This document shows positions 51,881 to 61,466 of a stretch of DNA of 64,000 nucleotides, piece by piece. This DNA comes from Streptococcus bovimastitidis (GTDB taxonomy: Bacteria > Bacillota > Bacilli > Lactobacillales > Streptococcaceae), in assembly GCF_001885095.1 (NCBI RefSeq), contig NZ_LZDD01000001.1, forward strand, positions 248,001 through 312,000, given 5' to 3'. The notes under the pieces were generated by a model. That model was not told the DNA's origin and ran no database searches. It saw only the letters and a program-made list of their open reading frames with translations. Both the position numbers and the translations under genes were made by a program. How positions within the stretch are numbered: position 1 is the first letter of the stretch; each line of letters opens with the position of its first letter.

Positions 51881-52015
51881 ATGAACGAAAAACGAAAAAT
51901 ATTGATGTTATTTATTGGTAAAACAGTTTTGTTCTATCTCATTTTTATTCTATTAATCTACATCTTTGATTATCTTGGACATGGTCAAAGTGCCTTTATT
52001 TATAATGAGTTTTAA
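51881..52015 (+). CDS. dltX: DltX, small membrane peptide of the dlt operon
   Basis: A 44-aa single-helix protein: basic start (MNEKRKILML), membrane segment KTVLFYLIFILLIYIFD, then a conserved tail GHGQSAFIYNEF. DltX occurs upstream of dltA in Firmicutes and is required for D-alanine transfer to teichoic acid. Its C-terminal motif is proposed to carry D-alanine. It ends 12 bp before dltA. Confidence 0.85.
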   Translation: MNEKRKILMLFIGKTVLFYLIFILLIYIFDYLGHGQSAFIYNEF

Positions 52016-52027
52016 GGAGAATGTACA

Positions 52028-53566
52028 ATGATTACAGATATGATTGAAAGAATAGAAGGGCTTGCCATAAGTCAAAAGGATTTCCCGGTTTATAACTGTT
52101 TGAGGGAAATTCACACCTATGGCCAATTGAAAGAGGATTCTGATAGTATAGCCAACTATATAGATAGTCTTAATCTTGAAGAAAAGTCACCAATATTAGT
52201 ATTTGGTGCTCAATCCTATGATATGATGGCAAGTTTTGTAGCCTTAAGTAAATCTGGACATGCATTTATTCCAGTAGATGTTCATTCCGCTCCTGAAAGA
52301 ATTTTAGACATTATTGAAATTGGACAACCAAGTGCTGTTATTGCTATCGAACCTTTGATTGTTGAGGTTGAAGACTTACCTATCATTAGTTTTGATGACA
52401 TTGAAAAAGCTAAAGCGGCAGCCAGCCCTTATCAGATGACAACCCCAGTTAAGGGTGAAGACAACTATTATATTATCTTCACCTCTGGTACCACTGGTAA
52501 ACCCAAAGGAGTTCAAATTTCCCATGATAACTTACTCAGTTTTACCAACTGGATGATTAGTGATCAAGAGTTTGCTACACCAGACCAACCACAAATGTTG
52601 GCGCAACCACCATATTCATTTGACTTATCTGTCATGTATTGGGCGCCAACTTTAGCTCTAGGGGGGACAATGTATGCTCTACCTAAGGAATTAGTCTCAG
52701 ATTTCAAACAACTCTTTTCAGCTATTACAAGCCTGCCGGTTGGTATTTGGACATCGACACCTTCATTTGTTGACATGGCCATGCTAAGCGATGATTTTTG
52801 CCAAGAAAAAATGCCAAATTTAACGCATTTTTACTTTGATGGGGAAGAATTAACAGTATCAACAGCCAAGAAATTGATGGCTCGCTTTCCCGATGCAATT
52901 ATCGTCAATGCTTATGGACCAACTGAAGCAACAGTAGCCCTTTCAGCAATTCGGATTACGCAAGAAATGGTTGAAAAAGGTGAACGCTTACCGATTGGTT
53001 ATCCAAAACCAGATTCACCAACTTTCATTCTTGATGAAGATTTAAATGAAGTAGTTGACGGTCAGAGTGGTGAAATTATCGTTACCGGTCCAGCAGTGTC
53101 GAAAGGGTATATTAATAACCCAGAAAAAACCAAGGAAGCATTCTTTACTTTTAAAGGTCAACCAGCTTACCATACTGGAGATTTAGGTGCCTTTAATGAA
53201 AACCATGTCTTAACCTACGGTGGACGTTTAGATTTCCAAATTAAATATGGTGGTTATCGCATTGAATTGGAAGATGTTTCACAACAATTGAAACAATCAC
53301 CACTGGTAGATACAGCAGTAGCTGTTCCTCGATATAATGTGGAACATAAGGTACAAAATCTTTTAGCTTATGTTGTTTTAAAAGATGGAATTCGTCAAGG
53401 ATTTGAGCGAGACATTGACGTGACTAAGGCTATCAAAGAATCACTCAAAGATACGATGATGACTTATATGATGCCTTCTAAGTTCATCTATCGTGATCAG
53501 CTTCCGATGACACCAAATGGCAAAACCGACATTAAAGCTTTAATAAATGAGGTGAATAATCGATGA
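52028..53566 (+). CDS. dltA: D-alanine--D-alanyl carrier protein ligase
   Basis: A 512-aa adenylating enzyme with the AMP-binding motif [10 protein letters not shown] at 152-161, then [10 protein letters not shown] and [15 protein letters not shown], and a late PNGKTD with the catalytic Lys. It activates D-alanine and loads it on DltC. AAGGAG lies 6-7 bp before ATG 52028. It overlaps dltB by 4 bp. Confidence 0.95.
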   Translation: MITDMIERIEGLAISQKDFPVYNCLREIHTYGQLKEDSDSIANYIDSLNLEEKSPILVFGAQSYDMMASFVALSKSGHAFIPVDVHSAPERILDIIEIGQPSAVIAIEPLIVEVEDLPIISFDDIEKAKAAASPYQMTTPVKGEDNYYIIFTSGTTGKPKGVQISHDNLLSFTNWMISDQEFATPDQPQMLAQPPYSFDLSVMYWAPTLALGGTMYALPKELVSDFKQLFSAITSLPVGIWTSTPSFVDMAMLSDDFCQEKMPNLTHFYFDGEELTVSTAKKLMARFPDAIIVNAYGPTEATVALSAIRITQEMVEKGERLPIGYPKPDSPTFILDEDLNEVVDGQSGEIIVTGPAVSKGYINNPEKTKEAFFTFKGQPAYHTGDLGAFNENHVLTYGGRLDFQIKYGGYRIELEDVSQQLKQSPLVDTAVAVPRYNVEHKVQNLLAYVVLKDGIRQGFERDIDVTKAIKESLKDTMMTYMMPSKFIYRDQLPMTPNGKTDIKALINEVNNR

Positions 53567-54822
53567 TTGGAATGCTCAGTCAGATTCCCTATTTAGATCC
53601 CTATTCAAATCCTAGCTATTTTATTTATTTAATTATTGCCCTTTTACCAGTCATCCTTGGACTCTTTTATCAAAAAAGGTTTCACATTTATGAGTTGATA
53701 GTGACTTTAGTTTTTGTCGCCATGATGTTTGGTCAAGGTCACACCGACCAACTAAAAGCCTTTTTACTTTATATTATTTGGCAAACCTGTTCGATCTTCT
53801 TCTATAAATGGTACCGACAAAAATATGATAATTTTTTCGTTTTCGCCTTAACTCTTATTTTAGTTATTGCACCATTGTTTATCGTAAAAATCAGTCCTAT
53901 CAACCCAGTTCATCCAAACCAATCACTCTTCTCATTTTTAGGGATTTCTTATTTAACTTTTAAGACAATAGGAATGGTTATGGAAATGCGAGATGGTCTT
54001 TTGAAAGATTTTAGTCTCTTTACCTTCTTAAGGTTTATGCTCTTCTTACCAACTTTTTCCAGTGGTCCTATTGACCGCTACAGACGCTTTCAAGAAGATT
54101 ATGAGACCTTGCCTGATCGGGATAGCTACCTTGAAATGCTTAATAAAGCAATCAAGTACATCATGATTGGTTTCCTTTACAAATTTATTATTTCTTATTA
54201 TCTCGGCAGTGTTTTTCTCCCAATAGTCGAAGCAAAAACAATTGCGACTGGTGGCTATTTCAATGTTTATTTGATATTAGTCATGTACCTTTATGGACTT
54301 AACCTCTTTTTTGACTTTGCAGGCTACTCCATGTTTACGATAGCTATTTCGAACCTACTAGGCATTAAAACTCCAGAAAATTTCCATTTACCTTTCTTGG
54401 CACCAAACCTAAAAGAATTTTGGAATAGATGGCATATGACCTTATCTTTCTGGTTTAGAGATTTTGTCTTTATGCGTTTAGTCCATTTTCTCATTAAGCA
54501 TAAAGTTTTTAAAAACCGCAATGTGACTTCAGGATTTGCTTATTTGGTAAATATGACCATTATGGGATTCTGGCATGGCATCACATGGTATTATATTGCT
54601 TATGGCATTTTTCATGGGTTGGGCCTAATTTTGACAGATGCTTGGATTAGACGGAAGAAAACCATCAATTGCCAAAGAAAGCAAAGAGGCCTAGCTCCCC
54701 TATTTACCAGTAAAACCTATCATTATGTCTCGATTGTATTCACATTCCATGTCGTAATGGTCTCATTACTATTATTCTCAGGATTCTTGGACCATTTTTG
54801 GATCCATCCTACTCATTTCTAA
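53563..54822 (+). CDS. dltB: DltB, MBOAT-type D-alanyl transfer protein
   Basis: A 419-aa multi-helix MBOAT protein. The conserved histidine lies in [18 protein letters not shown], and [15 protein letters not shown] precedes it. It overlaps dltA by 4 bp. It moves D-alanine from loaded DltC across the membrane for teichoic-acid esterification. Confidence 0.94.
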   Translation: MIGMLSQIPYLDPYSNPSYFIYLIIALLPVILGLFYQKRFHIYELIVTLVFVAMMFGQGHTDQLKAFLLYIIWQTCSIFFYKWYRQKYDNFFVFALTLILVIAPLFIVKISPINPVHPNQSLFSFLGISYLTFKTIGMVMEMRDGLLKDFSLFTFLRFMLFLPTFSSGPIDRYRRFQEDYETLPDRDSYLEMLNKAIKYIMIGFLYKFIISYYLGSVFLPIVEAKTIATGGYFNVYLILVMYLYGLNLFFDFAGYSMFTIAISNLLGIKTPENFHLPFLAPNLKEFWNRWHMTLSFWFRDFVFMRLVHFLIKHKVFKNRNVTSGFAYLVNMTIMGFWHGITWYYIAYGIFHGLGLILTDAWIRRKKTINCQRKQRGLAPLFTSKTYHYVSIVFTFHVVMVSLLLFSGFLDHFWIHPTHF

Positions 54823-54837
54823 AGAAGGAAAATTATC

Positions 54838-55077
54838 ATGACTATTGAAGAAAAAATTATTGACGCTTTTGACCGCCTATTTATGGAAGATGTTTCCGAT
54901 ATGTTGGACGAGGATTTGTTTGATGCTGGCGTGCTAGACAGTCTTGGAACTGTTGAATTAATCGTTGAATTGGAATCACTTTTTGACATCAAGGTGCCCA
55001 TATCAGAATTTGGACGGGAAGATTGGAATACTGTTACTAAAATCGTAGAAGGTGTAAAGGAACTGCAAAATGCTTAA
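54838..55077 (+). CDS. dltC: D-alanyl carrier protein
   Basis: A 79-aa acyl-carrier-type protein with phosphopantetheine Ser35 in [12 protein letters not shown]. It is acidic, with a four-helix pattern. AAGGAAAA precedes the ATG. It overlaps dltD by 8 bp, so translation is coupled. Confidence 0.95.
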   Translation: MTIEEKIIDAFDRLFMEDVSDMLDEDLFDAGVLDSLGTVELIVELESLFDIKVPISEFGREDWNTVTKIVEGVKELQNA

Positions 55078-56359
55078 AAAATTAGCATATGTATTAGGGC
55101 CTGTTACACTAGCCTTAATATTAGTCGCAGCAACAATTTTCGCATTTCCTAATCATTTAAAAAATGATTATCTTGCGGAAAAGAAAACAGCTGTCACTAT
55201 TAGTATTGCTAGTTTTAAAAACAGTCTAATAAAAAAACAGGCACTTGAAGATTCTAAACATCGTTTTGTTCCTTTTTTTGGATCTAGTGAGTGGAGTCGG
55301 ATGGATTCAATGCATCCTTCGGTCATTGCAGAAAAATATAATCGTTCGTACCGTCCTTTCTTAATTGGTAATAGGGGATCACAGTCCCTAATTCATTATT
55401 ATGGTATGCAACAAATTAAAGGTAATTTAAAAAATAAAAAAGCAGTCTTTGTTATTTCGCCACAATGGTTTACACCACAAGGAACAGATAGTGGTGCCGT
55501 TCAAACCTATCTGTCAAAAACTCAAATTTTTGAATTTTTATTACATGCTAAGCAGGACAAGGAGTCACAATTTGCTGCGAAAAGAATGCTTACCATGAAC
55601 CCAGGTGTCTCTAAGGCCAGACTTTTAGAAAAAGTTGCTTCTGGAAACGTTTTGTCTTCTTGGGACAAACAAGTCTTGAAGTTGCAATATCACATTGCTT
55701 TGCATGAAGAATCAATGTTTAGATTCCTAGCTACTTCGGATAATTTCGAAAATCGGATTATTCCACGAGTTAATGGCCTACCGAAAAAATTCTCCTACAA
55801 TAGATTAGAAGAATTAGCAATTAAACGTGGTGAAGTTGCCACTTCCAATAATCCATTTGGCATAAAAAATTCGTTTTATAGAAAACGCATTGGTTCTAGT
55901 ATCAGAAAATATAAATCAATTCAACGTAACAATGTTTATATTAATTCACCAGAATACAATGATTTCCAATTAGTCTTGTCGGAATTTGCAAAAGAGAATA
56001 CTGATGTACTTTTCATCATTCCTCCTGTAAATCAACAATGGGCAAAGTATACCGGACTTAATCAAGAGAAATATTTAAGGGCAGTCTCTAAAATTAAGTA
56101 TCAACTCAAATCTCAAGGTTTTGATAATATTGCAGACTTTTCTAATAATGGTGGGGAAGCCTACTTTATGGAAGATACTATTCACATTGGTTGGAATGGT
56201 TGGTTAGCAGTAGATAAAGTTGTCCAGCCCTTCTTAGAGTTTGAACACAATAGCTATAACTACAAAATAAATCCTGAATTTTATTCAGACAGATGGGCTA
56301 CATTAGATTATGTGACTGGCAAAGAGTTTAAAAATCCAGTAATCAAAGTGACTCCATAA
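55070..56359 (+). CDS. dltD: DltD, D-alanyl-lipoteichoic acid biosynthesis protein
   Basis: A 429-aa protein with an N-terminal membrane anchor (residues ~7-26) and an extracytoplasmic SGNH-like domain. Nucleophile Ser lies in [11 protein letters not shown], and the late [10 protein letters not shown] supplies Asp/His. It is the last gene of the operon and probably completes D-alanyl transfer or removes mis-loaded carrier. Confidence 0.93.
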   Translation: MLKKLAYVLGPVTLALILVAATIFAFPNHLKNDYLAEKKTAVTISIASFKNSLIKKQALEDSKHRFVPFFGSSEWSRMDSMHPSVIAEKYNRSYRPFLIGNRGSQSLIHYYGMQQIKGNLKNKKAVFVISPQWFTPQGTDSGAVQTYLSKTQIFEFLLHAKQDKESQFAAKRMLTMNPGVSKARLLEKVASGNVLSSWDKQVLKLQYHIALHEESMFRFLATSDNFENRIIPRVNGLPKKFSYNRLEELAIKRGEVATSNNPFGIKNSFYRKRIGSSIRKYKSIQRNNVYINSPEYNDFQLVLSEFAKENTDVLFIIPPVNQQWAKYTGLNQEKYLRAVSKIKYQLKSQGFDNIADFSNNGGEAYFMEDTIHIGWNGWLAVDKVVQPFLEFEHNSYNYKINPEFYSDRWATLDYVTGKEFKNPVIKVTP

Positions 56360-56372
56360 ATGAAAAAAGTCC

Positions 56373-56452
56373 CTATAATCTCTTTTGTGGATTTACCCAC
56401 TAGAGAAATTATAGAGCCAAAAAAGAAATTACATCAGTAATTTCTTTTTTTT
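56373..56452. terminator. Long hairpin and bidirectional terminator after dltD
   Basis: First an imperfect long stem (CTATAAT/ATTATAG at 56373-56414), then a perfect AGAAATTAC/GTAATTTCT stem (56424-56445) with T- and A-runs, between convergent dltD and malG. Confidence 0.8.
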
Positions 56453-56453
56453 A

Positions 56454-57290
56454 CTATTTAACAGAACCACCTGTAATGCCTTCAACATAATATTTTTGCA
56501 TAAAGATGAAGAGTAAGGTGATTGGGATAGCGATGAGAATTGAACCTGCTGTAAATGCTCGGAACCATTCGTTAATGGTATCTGGCTGAAGCATTGAGAA
56601 TAGGCCGATAGCTACCGTATATTTGCTTGTGGCGTCACCTAGAATAACTTGGGCAAAGATAAAGTCAATCCAAGGTCCCATAAAGGCAAGAAGAGCAGTG
56701 TAGACAATGATTGGTTTTGACAATGGTAGGGTAATCTTGAAGAAGATATCCATACGAGTTGCGCCATCAATCATAGCTGATTCATCAAGTGAATATGGGA
56801 TGGTATCAAAGAATCCTTTAGCAATGTAGAAACCAAGCGCAGCACCTGCTGAGTAGACCAAAACTAATGCTGTTAGCGTCTGAGTTAAGCCAATTGCTTT
56901 AAGAATATAATAGATGGCAATCATACTCATGAAACCTGGGAACATATTCAAGACTAAAGCTAATTTTAAAAATCCGTTACGATGCTTAAATTTGATCCGG
57001 CTGAGTGAGTAAGCCATGGCTACGGTGATAAAAGTTGAGATGATGCATGTTGCTGTTGCAACAATGAAAGTGTTTAAGAACCAACGTCCGAATGGGAAGG
57101 ACTCATTGGTAAATAACATAATGTAGTTTTTGAGGGTGAAGGTTTTTGGCATGAAGTAATTAACATAGGCTGTTCCTTCACCACGAAAACTTGTAAGGAC
57201 TACCCAGATAATTGGGAAGAGCCAAATGATGGCTAAAACTGTAAGGGTTGTATAAACTAATCCAAGTTGGAAGCGACGTTTATTTTTCAT
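56454..57290 (-). CDS. malG: Maltodextrin ABC transporter permease MalG
   Basis: A 278-aa permease with six helices and the EAA loop (around YSLDESAMIDGATRMDIFFKITLPLSKP). The C-terminus has GITGGSVK, typical of MalG-type permeases. It overlaps MalF by one base, so it is in the same operon. With MalF and MalE it imports maltodextrins; the MsmK-like ATPase is not in this window. Confidence 0.9.
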   Translation of the reverse strand: MKNKRRFQLGLVYTTLTVLAIIWLFPIIWVVLTSFRGEGTAYVNYFMPKTFTLKNYIMLFTNESFPFGRWFLNTFIVATATCIISTFITVAMAYSLSRIKFKHRNGFLKLALVLNMFPGFMSMIAIYYILKAIGLTQTLTALVLVYSAGAALGFYIAKGFFDTIPYSLDESAMIDGATRMDIFFKITLPLSKPIIVYTALLAFMGPWIDFIFAQVILGDATSKYTVAIGLFSMLQPDTINEWFRAFTAGSILIAIPITLLFIFMQKYYVEGITGGSVK

Positions 57291-58651
57291 TATTTAGCAG
57301 TTCCTTCCTTGTATGATGCGGTACGTGTATAGGCCAGTAAGCTGAAAATTGCAGAAACTGCGAAAATTAAGATTCCAATTACGGAAGCTAAATTATAGTC
57401 GGCAGCCGTTACTGTTAATTTATAGAGCCAAGTAACAAGCAAATCAGTTGTACCTGCTTGGTAATATTCAGAGTTTGTCGGTCCTCCACCAGTGAGGAGG
57501 TAGATAACGTTAAAGTTATTGATATTACCAATAAACTGTTGAATCAAATTTGGTGTCATGATCAAAAGAATCTGTGGGAAAGTGATAGAACGGAAAATTT
57601 GGAATTTACTTGCACCGTCGATTTCCGCTGCTTCAATTTGTTCACTTGGTAAATTCATGATAATACCAGTAGCAACTAGCATAGTAAAAGGAATACCAAT
57701 CCACATATTGACAAATATGATTGAGAATTTCGCCCAGATTGGATCTGAAAGGAATGGAAGTGCGTGTTTGATAATGCCTAGTTTGTATAGAAGAGCATTG
57801 ACGGGTCCTTCATCATTAAGCAAGTTACGCATGATAAGAAGTGAGATGAATTGTGGAACAGCAATGGTAATAACAAAAATTGTTCGCCACATTTTTTTCA
57901 ATTTCAAACCTTTTGTATTGATTAGTAATGCAAGAACAATACCGAAGAAAAAGTTTGTTACTGTGGCAAAGACTGCCCAAATCAAGGTCCAAGAGAAGAC
58001 AGGGAAGAATGTACCAGCCATCCGTCCAGTCAAAATACTACCAAAGTTTGTTAAGCCAACCCAATCAAAGAGTGATTTTGGCGGTAAATGATTATGGTCA
58101 AAGTTTGTGAAGGCCAAACAAATCATGTAAATAAGTGGCAAGATAGTGAAGAGTAAAATACCAATTAATGGAATAGCCATCAAGGTCATATGGAAACGAC
58201 CATTTGCTAAGGTCATGAAATCATCTTTAAAAGTTGGGATTTTTTCACCTTGGCTTTTTAGCATGTAGAGATTGTGGGCACTCATAAGGTTGCACCAATA
58301 AATATATGCAAAAACTAAACAGAAAATAATAGCGGCTAAACCAAAAATAAGCATGAGCATTGAATTATCGCCAGCGACTGCAACTTGCATTTTAATGCCA
58401 TCGATGTTTTTGGTTACCATACCTTGTGTTTGTGTACCTAAGGTAATAAGACCTGAAAAGGCTGGGATAATTTGGCTAATAAAGGCGATTAGGAAAACAA
58501 CCTCAGTGATTAGAAATAAAAGTCCCTTGATAATTTGTTTATTTGCAAGGTTAGCAAACCCCATAATCAATGCGGAAAGTTTAATATCTATTCCACCTTT
58601 TTTAAATGCTTCAGAAAGGCTAACTTGCCTTGCCAAATTTTTTTCAGTCAT
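57290..58651 (-). CDS. malF: Maltodextrin ABC transporter permease MalF
   Basis: A 453-aa permease of the MalF type, with an extra N-terminal set of helices and an extracytoplasmic loop, then the EAA motif (ASKFQIFRSITFPQILLIMTP). AAAAGGAGAAA precedes the ATG. It sits downstream of malE across a 236-bp intergenic region full of hairpins. Confidence 0.9.
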   Translation of the reverse strand: MTEKNLARQVSLSEAFKKGGIDIKLSALIMGFANLANKQIIKGLLFLITEVVFLIAFISQIIPAFSGLITLGTQTQGMVTKNIDGIKMQVAVAGDNSMLMLIFGLAAIIFCLVFAYIYWCNLMSAHNLYMLKSQGEKIPTFKDDFMTLANGRFHMTLMAIPLIGILLFTILPLIYMICLAFTNFDHNHLPPKSLFDWVGLTNFGSILTGRMAGTFFPVFSWTLIWAVFATVTNFFFGIVLALLINTKGLKLKKMWRTIFVITIAVPQFISLLIMRNLLNDEGPVNALLYKLGIIKHALPFLSDPIWAKFSIIFVNMWIGIPFTMLVATGIIMNLPSEQIEAAEIDGASKFQIFRSITFPQILLIMTPNLIQQFIGNINNFNVIYLLTGGGPTNSEYYQAGTTDLLVTWLYKLTVTAADYNLASVIGILIFAVSAIFSLLAYTRTASYKEGTAK

Positions 58652-58710
58652 AAAAAATTTCTCCTTTTAGGACAGTTTACCAGAAAAAATGTCCTGGTAG
58701 CTAAAATGTT

Positions 58711-58821
58711 ACTTAAATTTTTAAGAACATTTAAAAATTTAAGTAGCATATAGCTTTCTATTGAAAAAAACAAGTAGGAGTGGTCTAAATCTCTATGTTA
58801 ATGGAGACTTAGATCCACTCC
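58711..58821 (-). promoter_or_regulatory. Hairpins between malE and malF
   Basis: Two stable stems occur in this spacer. A 14-bp perfect stem (58711-58744) lies nearer malF. A longer near-perfect stem (GGAGTGG/CCACTCC, 58777-58821) is followed in the minus transcript by a T-rich run. They may lower malFG expression relative to malE and protect the malE mRNA end. Confidence 0.6.
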
Positions 58822-58888
58822 CTATCGGAGAAGATAACAGAGTAATCTAATAGTTAGCAACTCCAAACTTGTTCAATGTCATTAATGA

Positions 58889-60139
58889 TTATTTAGTTGC
58901 TGCAATATCTTTGTCAAATTGTTGTAATTTAGCTAAGAAATCGCCTTCTTTAATTTTACCGTTGAAGGCATCGCTAAGGATAGCTGCACTTTCAGTCCAG
59001 AAAGTACCCATTTGGCTAAGTTTTGGCATTACAACAGTGTAATCTGATGAAGATCCCATTGTGATAACAGTTTTAGCAAGTTCGTTTGATTGAACTTCTT
59101 TAGAAGATTGAACTGTTTTGTTTGAAGGAACGATGTTACGAGTTTTGAATTGGTTTTCTTGGCTTTCTGCATTTGTTAAGTATGAAGCAAGTTTGTAGCT
59201 TGCAGCAATACGTTTAGCATCACCTTTAGCTGGTGCTTGGTTAACAGCATAAAGTTTAACACCTAAGAAAGCTTTTTGTTGAACTTCTTGACCACCGATA
59301 GTCACTTTTGGATAAGCAGCTACAGCAAGTTTATCTTTACCAATAGCATCTTGAGCAGCAGCATAATCCCAAGGTCCTGATTCAAATGCAGCAACTGAAC
59401 CGTCGCCAAATTTAGACATACCGTTGTTAGCATCTAAGCTTACGAAACCTTTGTTATTTTTTTGGTCTGCAATCCATTTAAGAACAGCTGCACCTTTTTC
59501 ATTGCCCCAGTTTGTACCTTTAACATCTTCACCGTTAGCACCAAATAATGTGTTACCAACAGACATGAATAAAGGACCAGTAGCATAAGCGTTAGCTTGT
59601 TTGAAGTTACCACCGAAAGTAGCTTTTGATGTAATTGTTTCGTATGATTTAACATCTTCAGCACTTAATTTTTCTTTATTGTAGAAAAGAACTTGTGATT
59701 CAATACCAAATGGGAATCCGTAAGTTTTACCTTTGTATTGTGCACCAGCGATAGCTTGGTCAGTATCGTTTTTAGCGATATCTTCAGTGTATTTAGCAGG
59801 AACTTCTTGAATAGTACCTGATTCTACTAATTGACCTAATTGGTCATGAGGAAGTGAGAAGACATCAGCAGCAGTACTTGCATCTTTTTTGATTTTTTCT
59901 TGTGCTTTTGGATCTTCAGATTCAACAACTTTTACTTTGTAGCCAGAATCTTTTTCGAATTTTGCAACTGTATCTGCGTATGATTTTTTAGATCCAGTTG
60001 GGACCCATAATTTAATTGTTTTTGAGTCTGATGAAGCAGATTCACTTTTAGCGTTTGAACCTTGTGAACATCCAACTAGAAGAGTACTAGCAAGTGTAAG
60101 ACTTGCTCCGCTGACGATAACTTTTTGCCATGATTTCAT
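58889..60139 (-). CDS. malE: Maltodextrin-binding lipoprotein MalE/MalX
   Basis: A 416-aa lipoprotein. The lipobox is LLVGC with Cys24 (signal MKSWQKVIVSG...). The solute-binding domain resembles MalX: IKLWVPTGSKKSYADTVAKFEKDSGYKV, then GPWDYAAAQ and a late TIMGSSSDYTVVMPKLSQMG. AGGAGG lies before the ATG. It is the first gene of the malEFG operon, with a MalR-type operator inside its promoter. Confidence 0.92.
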   Translation of the reverse strand: MKSWQKVIVSGASLTLASTLLVGCSQGSNAKSESASSDSKTIKLWVPTGSKKSYADTVAKFEKDSGYKVKVVESEDPKAQEKIKKDASTAADVFSLPHDQLGQLVESGTIQEVPAKYTEDIAKNDTDQAIAGAQYKGKTYGFPFGIESQVLFYNKEKLSAEDVKSYETITSKATFGGNFKQANAYATGPLFMSVGNTLFGANGEDVKGTNWGNEKGAAVLKWIADQKNNKGFVSLDANNGMSKFGDGSVAAFESGPWDYAAAQDAIGKDKLAVAAYPKVTIGGQEVQQKAFLGVKLYAVNQAPAKGDAKRIAASYKLASYLTNAESQENQFKTRNIVPSNKTVQSSKEVQSNELAKTVITMGSSSDYTVVMPKLSQMGTFWTESAAILSDAFNGKIKEGDFLAKLQQFDKDIAATK

Positions 60140-60173
60140 AGCTATTTCCTCCTAAGAAATATTTTATATCTCT

Positions 60174-60202
60174 ATTATGCAACCGTTTGCAGATTATGTC
60201 AA
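60174..60202 (-). promoter_or_regulatory. malE promoter with MalR operator in the spacer
   Basis: On the minus strand TTGACA (complement of 60197-60202), 17 bp, CATAAT (complement of 60174-60179). The operator GCAAACGGTTGC (complement of 60179-60190) lies inside the promoter, where MalR would block polymerase. Confidence 0.85.
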
Positions 60203-60249
60203 TAGTTTTTTGAAAAATATTTTAAAAAATCTTAATAATTGTCTTTAGA

Positions 60250-60321
60250 AGTCTTTAAAGACTGTTTGATTTTTCACTATATAATTGTATAATGGTTTAA
60301 ACATATGAATTTAATTCATAT
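60250..60321 (+). promoter_or_regulatory. malR promoter and palindromes
   Basis: TTGATT (60266-60271) and TATAAT (60288-60293) with 16-bp spacing. A perfect 14-bp palindrome AGTCTTTAAAGACT (60250-60263) is upstream and a 9-bp inverted repeat ATATGAATT/AATTCATAT (60303-60321) downstream. These differ from the MalR operator. Confidence 0.5.
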
Positions 60322-60349
60322 CAAGACAATCACATGGACGAGGTTCTAA

Positions 60350-61384
60350 ATGGTAACAATTAAAGATGTTGCGCAAAAGGCTGGTGTCAATCCTTCAACA
60401 GTTAGTCGCGTATTAAAAGATAATAAATCCATTTCGGAAAAAACAAAAGACAAAGTACGCAAGGCTATGCAGGAATTAGGCTATGTACCAAATGTGGCGG
60501 CTCAAATTTTGGCCAGTGGACTAACTCACAATATTGGTTTGGTTTTTCCACCAATTACATTTAGCGACCGTTTATCTGAGCCTTTTTTCATGCAAATTCT
60601 ATCTACAATTACAAATGAAGCCAAAAAATATCATTTTACCATATCCATAGCAACAGGTATGTCAGTTGAAGCATTGGAAGAACAAGTAAAATTGATGCAT
60701 TTGCAAAAACGTGTCGATGGTTTTATTATCTTATATAGTGAACTCAATGATCCCGTTAAAAAATATTTAATGGCCAATAATATTCCTTTTGTAATTGTCG
60801 GAGCCCCTGAAGGGGATGAAAATAGTATTACCTATATTGATAATGACAACCAATTGATGGCAAAGACAGCAGTCAATTACTTACATGAAAATGGCCACGA
60901 GAAAATCCTTTTTATAACGGATGATTTAGAGTCTGAAGTTGCATCAGAACGTTATATTGGCTATTTAAAAGGTTGTATTCGTTTGAAGTTAGAATCAAAA
61001 CCCATGGTCTTGTTCGATCGTAGTGATGCCTTAAATGTTGAAGAATTAGTTCAAACCATTTTTGACTTTAAAGCGACAGCTCTAATTGTTATCGGTGACG
61101 TTCTTACTGTTCGCATGGTTCAACTTTTATCTTTTTATGGTTTAAAAGTTCCTGATGATATTTCATTGATTACTTTTAATAATTCTACTTATTGTAAATT
61201 AGTACATCCTTACTTAACGACTTTTGATATTAATGTAGAGAATTTGGGAGTTACTTCTTTTAAACAATTAATGGAAATTATCAATGCTAAAGGCAGCGGT
61301 TTAAGTCAAAAAATTCTGGTTCCCTTTACCCTAAAAAAACGTGAAAGTGTCCGTAATTTAACAAAAAGTAAAAACAGTATTTAA
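60350..61384 (+). CDS. malR: LacI-family maltose regulator MalR
   Basis: A 344-aa repressor. The HTH (TIKDVAQKAGVNPSTVSRVLKD) and hinge (PNVAAQILASG) are intact. The effector domain is of the periplasmic-binding type. It sits between its two target promoters, each with the operator GCAAACGGTTGC. Maltose or maltodextrins probably lift repression, as known in other streptococci. Confidence 0.92.
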   Translation: MVTIKDVAQKAGVNPSTVSRVLKDNKSISEKTKDKVRKAMQELGYVPNVAAQILASGLTHNIGLVFPPITFSDRLSEPFFMQILSTITNEAKKYHFTISIATGMSVEALEEQVKLMHLQKRVDGFIILYSELNDPVKKYLMANNIPFVIVGAPEGDENSITYIDNDNQLMAKTAVNYLHENGHEKILFITDDLESEVASERYIGYLKGCIRLKLESKPMVLFDRSDALNVEELVQTIFDFKATALIVIGDVLTVRMVQLLSFYGLKVPDDISLITFNNSTYCKLVHPYLTTFDINVENLGVTSFKQLMEIINAKGSGLSQKILVPFTLKKRESVRNLTKSKNSI

Positions 61385-61404
61385 AAAAATATTGTTTTTT
61401 CTTG

Positions 61405-61433
61405 TTGACTTACGCAAACGGTTGCGTTATAAT
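61405..61433 (+). promoter_or_regulatory. malQ-glgP promoter with MalR operator in the spacer
   Basis: TTGACT (61405-61410), 17 bp, TATAAT (61428-61433). The palindrome CGCAAACGGTTGCG (61413-61426) fills the spacer. Confidence 0.88.
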
Positions 61434-61466
61434 TTCATCATAGTCACTATTATGAGAGGTATTCGT

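Noticed and set aside
61392-61466. Upstream start for MalQ
   Set aside because: It lies within the promoter and MalR operator; the family start is at ATG 61467.
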